DNA from: an uncultured Bacilli bacterium
GTDB lineage: Bacteria > Bacillota_I > Bacilli_A > RF39 > UBA660
Assembly (NCBI GenBank): GCA_947624845.1
Contig: CANQMB010000062.1
Span: forward strand, 1-6,709
Direction: 5' to 3'
DNA length: 6,709 nt
Both the position numbers and the translations under genes were made by a program. Below are positions 5,392 through 6,709 of the stretch, piece after piece. The notes beneath the pieces were generated by a model. It saw nothing but the letters and a program-made list of their open reading frames with translations, had not been told where the DNA came from and searched no databases. The first letter of the stretch is position 1. Every line of letters begins with the position of its first letter.

Positions 5392-6273
5392 TTATTCTCC
5401 TCCAAATACTTCATATGCATCTGTCACTACAAAAAAGCTATCGGGATCAATTTCATGAATTCCTTCTTTTAATTTATAATAATCTTTTGTTGGAAGCACA
5501 CACATTAAAACTGTCTGTTTTTCCTTTTTATAACCACCTTTTGCCTGAAAAACAGTAACTCCGTGATTTAAATATTTTAAAATATATTCTTTTACTTTGT
5601 GTTCTTCATCCGTAATAATATAGAACGCTTTACTATCTGAGATTCCTAAAATTACACGATCGGTCATATAGCTAATGATATATAAAATAATAAGGGAATA
5701 CATAAACTTATTAATACCAAAGAAAAAGGCCGATGCAAAGACAATCAATCCATCACTTAAAAGCATACTAGTTCCCATTCCTATTTTTAAATATTTAGAA
5801 AGAATCTGATTTAATATATCTGTTCCGCCACTCGTGTACCCTGCTTTAAAAATCATTCCAGCACCAAATCCATAAATGAGGCCACCAAAAATGGTAGATA
5901 ATAGTATCTGAGAAGAGTCAATATCAATATAAGCCCCAATATTGGCAGTTAATTTGACAAAGACGGGAAAGACTAGACTTCCTAAAATAGAAGCTCTTGT
6001 TTTTTCTTTTCCTAGCGTAAAGTAGCTTAAAATAAGTAAGATAATCGAAGAGATTAAAATTACTAACGAAGGATCTATTCCTATAATAAAATTTAAAATA
6101 ATTGAAATACCACTGACGCCTCCAGGAACTAAATTATTAGGAGATAAAAATAAATTAAAAGAGCAGGCAACCAAAAAAGAACCTATCAAAAATTGGCAAA
6201 GTCGTTTCACTTTGGATTTTTTATAGATTTGTTCTAAGATAGAATCTGTCTTTTTCCATTGAAAAAACCCCAT
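5392..6273 (-). CDS. YitT/DUF2179-family membrane protein (proximal tandem copy)
   Basis: The 293-residue paralogue of its downstream neighbour has the same plan: helices at about 25-205 and a C-terminal DUF2179 domain at about 213-291. Conserved blocks are LVPGGVSGISII (48-59), TSGGTDILNQIL (147-158, the usual GGTDI motif of the family), DRVILGISDSKAFYIIT (205-221), VTVFQAKGG (239-247), PTKDYY and IDPDSFFVVTDAYEVFGG. The ATG at 6273 is 2 nt after the prfB stop, and its AAGGAG site lies in the last prfB codons (KKGE, stop), so prfB and this gene should be co-transcribed and translationally coupled. From memory, a YitT-family gene (yvjA) also follows prfB in Bacillus subtilis, so the position is probably ancestral and the second copy arose by tandem duplication. 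Molecular function is unknown. Confidence 0.94.
   Translation of the reverse strand: MGFFQWKKTDSILEQIYKKSKVKRLCQFLIGSFLVACSFNLFLSPNNLVPGGVSGISIILNFIIGIDPSLVILISSIILLILSYFTLGKEKTRASILGSLVFPVFVKLTANIGAYIDIDSSQILLSTIFGGLIYGFGAGMIFKAGYTSGGTDILNQILSKYLKIGMGTSMLLSDGLIVFASAFFFGINKFMYSLIILYIISYMTDRVILGISDSKAFYIITDEEHKVKEYILKYLNHGVTVFQAKGGYKKEKQTVLMCVLPTKDYYKLKEGIHEIDPDSFFVVTDAYEVFGGE
5398..5403 (-). promoter_or_regulatory. Shine-Dalgarno that fixes the start of the distal YitT gene
   Basis: GGAGGA on the minus strand lies within the Gly-Gly codons that end the upstream YitT protein (FGGE, stop). It is spaced correctly for the ATG at 5390 and lies downstream of the alternative ATG at 5420. It therefore supports the shorter start and coupled translation of the two copies. 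Confidence 0.75.
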
Positions 6274-6275
6274 TT

Positions 6276-6709
6276 TTATTCTCCTTTTTTTAAATTACTT
6301 TCTATAAATAAGTCAATGTCTCCATCTAATACTTTATCTACATTACTTGTCTCTACATTCGTTCTATGATCTTTAACCATCGAATAAGGATGCATGACAT
6401 AACTTCTAATTTGAGAACCAAATTCGATATTTTTTTGTTCTCCTTTAATATTGTTTATTTCCTTTTTCCGCTCTTCTTCTTCTAAAAGTAGCAATTTTGT
6501 TTTTAGTACTTTCATGGCTTGTTCCTTATTTTGAATTTGACTGCGTTCGTTCTGACAAGTCACTACAATTTTAGTAGGCAAATGGGTAATACGAACAGCA
6601 GAATCTGTTGTATTGACTCCCTGGCCTCCACAACCACTAGAGCGATAGACATCTATTTTTAAATCTGCCTCATCAATCTTTATATCAATTTCCTGATTAA
6701 TTTCTGGTG
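6276..6709 (-). CDS. prfB: Peptide chain release factor 2, C-terminal part (partial)
   Basis: The frame is open from the window edge to TAA at 6278-6276, giving 143 residues of the catalytic and C-terminal part of a class I release factor. DVYRSSGCGGQGVNTTDSAV carries the GGQ motif that triggers peptidyl-tRNA hydrolysis in the ribosome. RITHLPT and CQNERSQIQNKEQAM follow. FGSQIRSYVMHPYSMVKDHRTNVET is the RF2-type block (quoted in part: HPYSMVKDHRTN); RF1 has a different sequence there, so the protein should read UAA and UGA. The residues around GGQ differ from the common GAGGQH: Cys precedes and Gly follows. A short reading starting at a TTG (6581) lies inside this gene and is not a separate gene. 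The SPF-type codon-recognition loop and the family's usual +1 frameshift site would be upstream, outside the window. Confidence 0.95.
   Translation of the reverse strand, partial: PEINQEIDIKIDEADLKIDVYRSSGCGGQGVNTTDSAVRITHLPTKIVVTCQNERSQIQNKEQAMKVLKTKLLLLEEEERKKEINNIKGEQKNIEFGSQIRSYVMHPYSMVKDHRTNVETSNVDKVLDGDIDLFIESNLKKGE

Noticed and set aside
5391..5420. Longer start for the distal YitT gene (ATG 5420), overlapping its paralogue by 29 nt
   Set aside because: A good GGAGG sits eight bases before the ATG at 5390, and the extra ten residues do not resemble the family N-terminus.
6276..6581. A separate 101-residue gene starting at TTG 6581
   Set aside because: The frame continues without a stop to the window edge and the upstream part contains the GGQ motif, so this is the tail of prfB.

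Overview
The window comes from an AT-rich, low-GC Firmicute-type bacterium with a peptidoglycan wall. The signs are strong AGGAGG-type ribosome binding sites, tightly packed genes, FtsE/FtsX next to a cell-wall hydrolase, and release factor 2. The visible proteins best fit Bacilli or Erysipelotrichia-like gut lineages, but this is an inference, because no rRNA or tRNA is present. Tryptophan is encoded by TGG, and TGA ends ftsX and the DUF6056-like gene, so the standard bacterial code applies.

Layout, from right to left along the minus strand, which carries nearly everything. (1) 6709-6276 is the 3' part of prfB (release factor 2, with its GGQ motif). It runs directly into two tandem YitT/DUF2179-family membrane protein genes (6273-5392 and 5390-4527). 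The two junctions are 2 nt and 1 nt, and each downstream Shine-Dalgarno lies in the last codons of the upstream gene. A terminator-like hairpin follows at about 4513-4485. (2) A probable extended -10 promoter (4473-4465) starts a second transcription unit: ftsE (4438-3740), ftsX (3753-2854, overlapping ftsE by 14 nt), an exported coiled-coil M23 endopeptidase (2850-1672) and a multi-pass DUF6056-like membrane protein (1650-172). (3) A perfect 15-bp inverted repeat (161-197) closes this unit. It is shared with a convergent plus-strand gene, of which only the last 53 codons (1-162) are visible; that gene looks like the C-terminus of an FGE/C-type-lectin-fold protein.

The FtsEX-M23 set reads as a division or elongation machine: FtsE hydrolyses ATP in the cytoplasm, FtsX passes the conformational change across the membrane, and the coiled-coil hydrolase is switched on at the wall. 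Unlike E. coli EnvC, the M23 domain here keeps all its zinc and catalytic residues, so it should cut peptidoglycan itself. From memory, the order prfB - YitT-like - ftsE - ftsX resembles Bacillus subtilis prfB-yvjA-cccB-ftsE-ftsX. Here the YitT gene is duplicated, cccB is absent, and an M23 hydrolase sits downstream of ftsX. No mobile element, CRISPR array, tRNA or rRNA was seen, and no gene-free stretch exceeds 300 bases.
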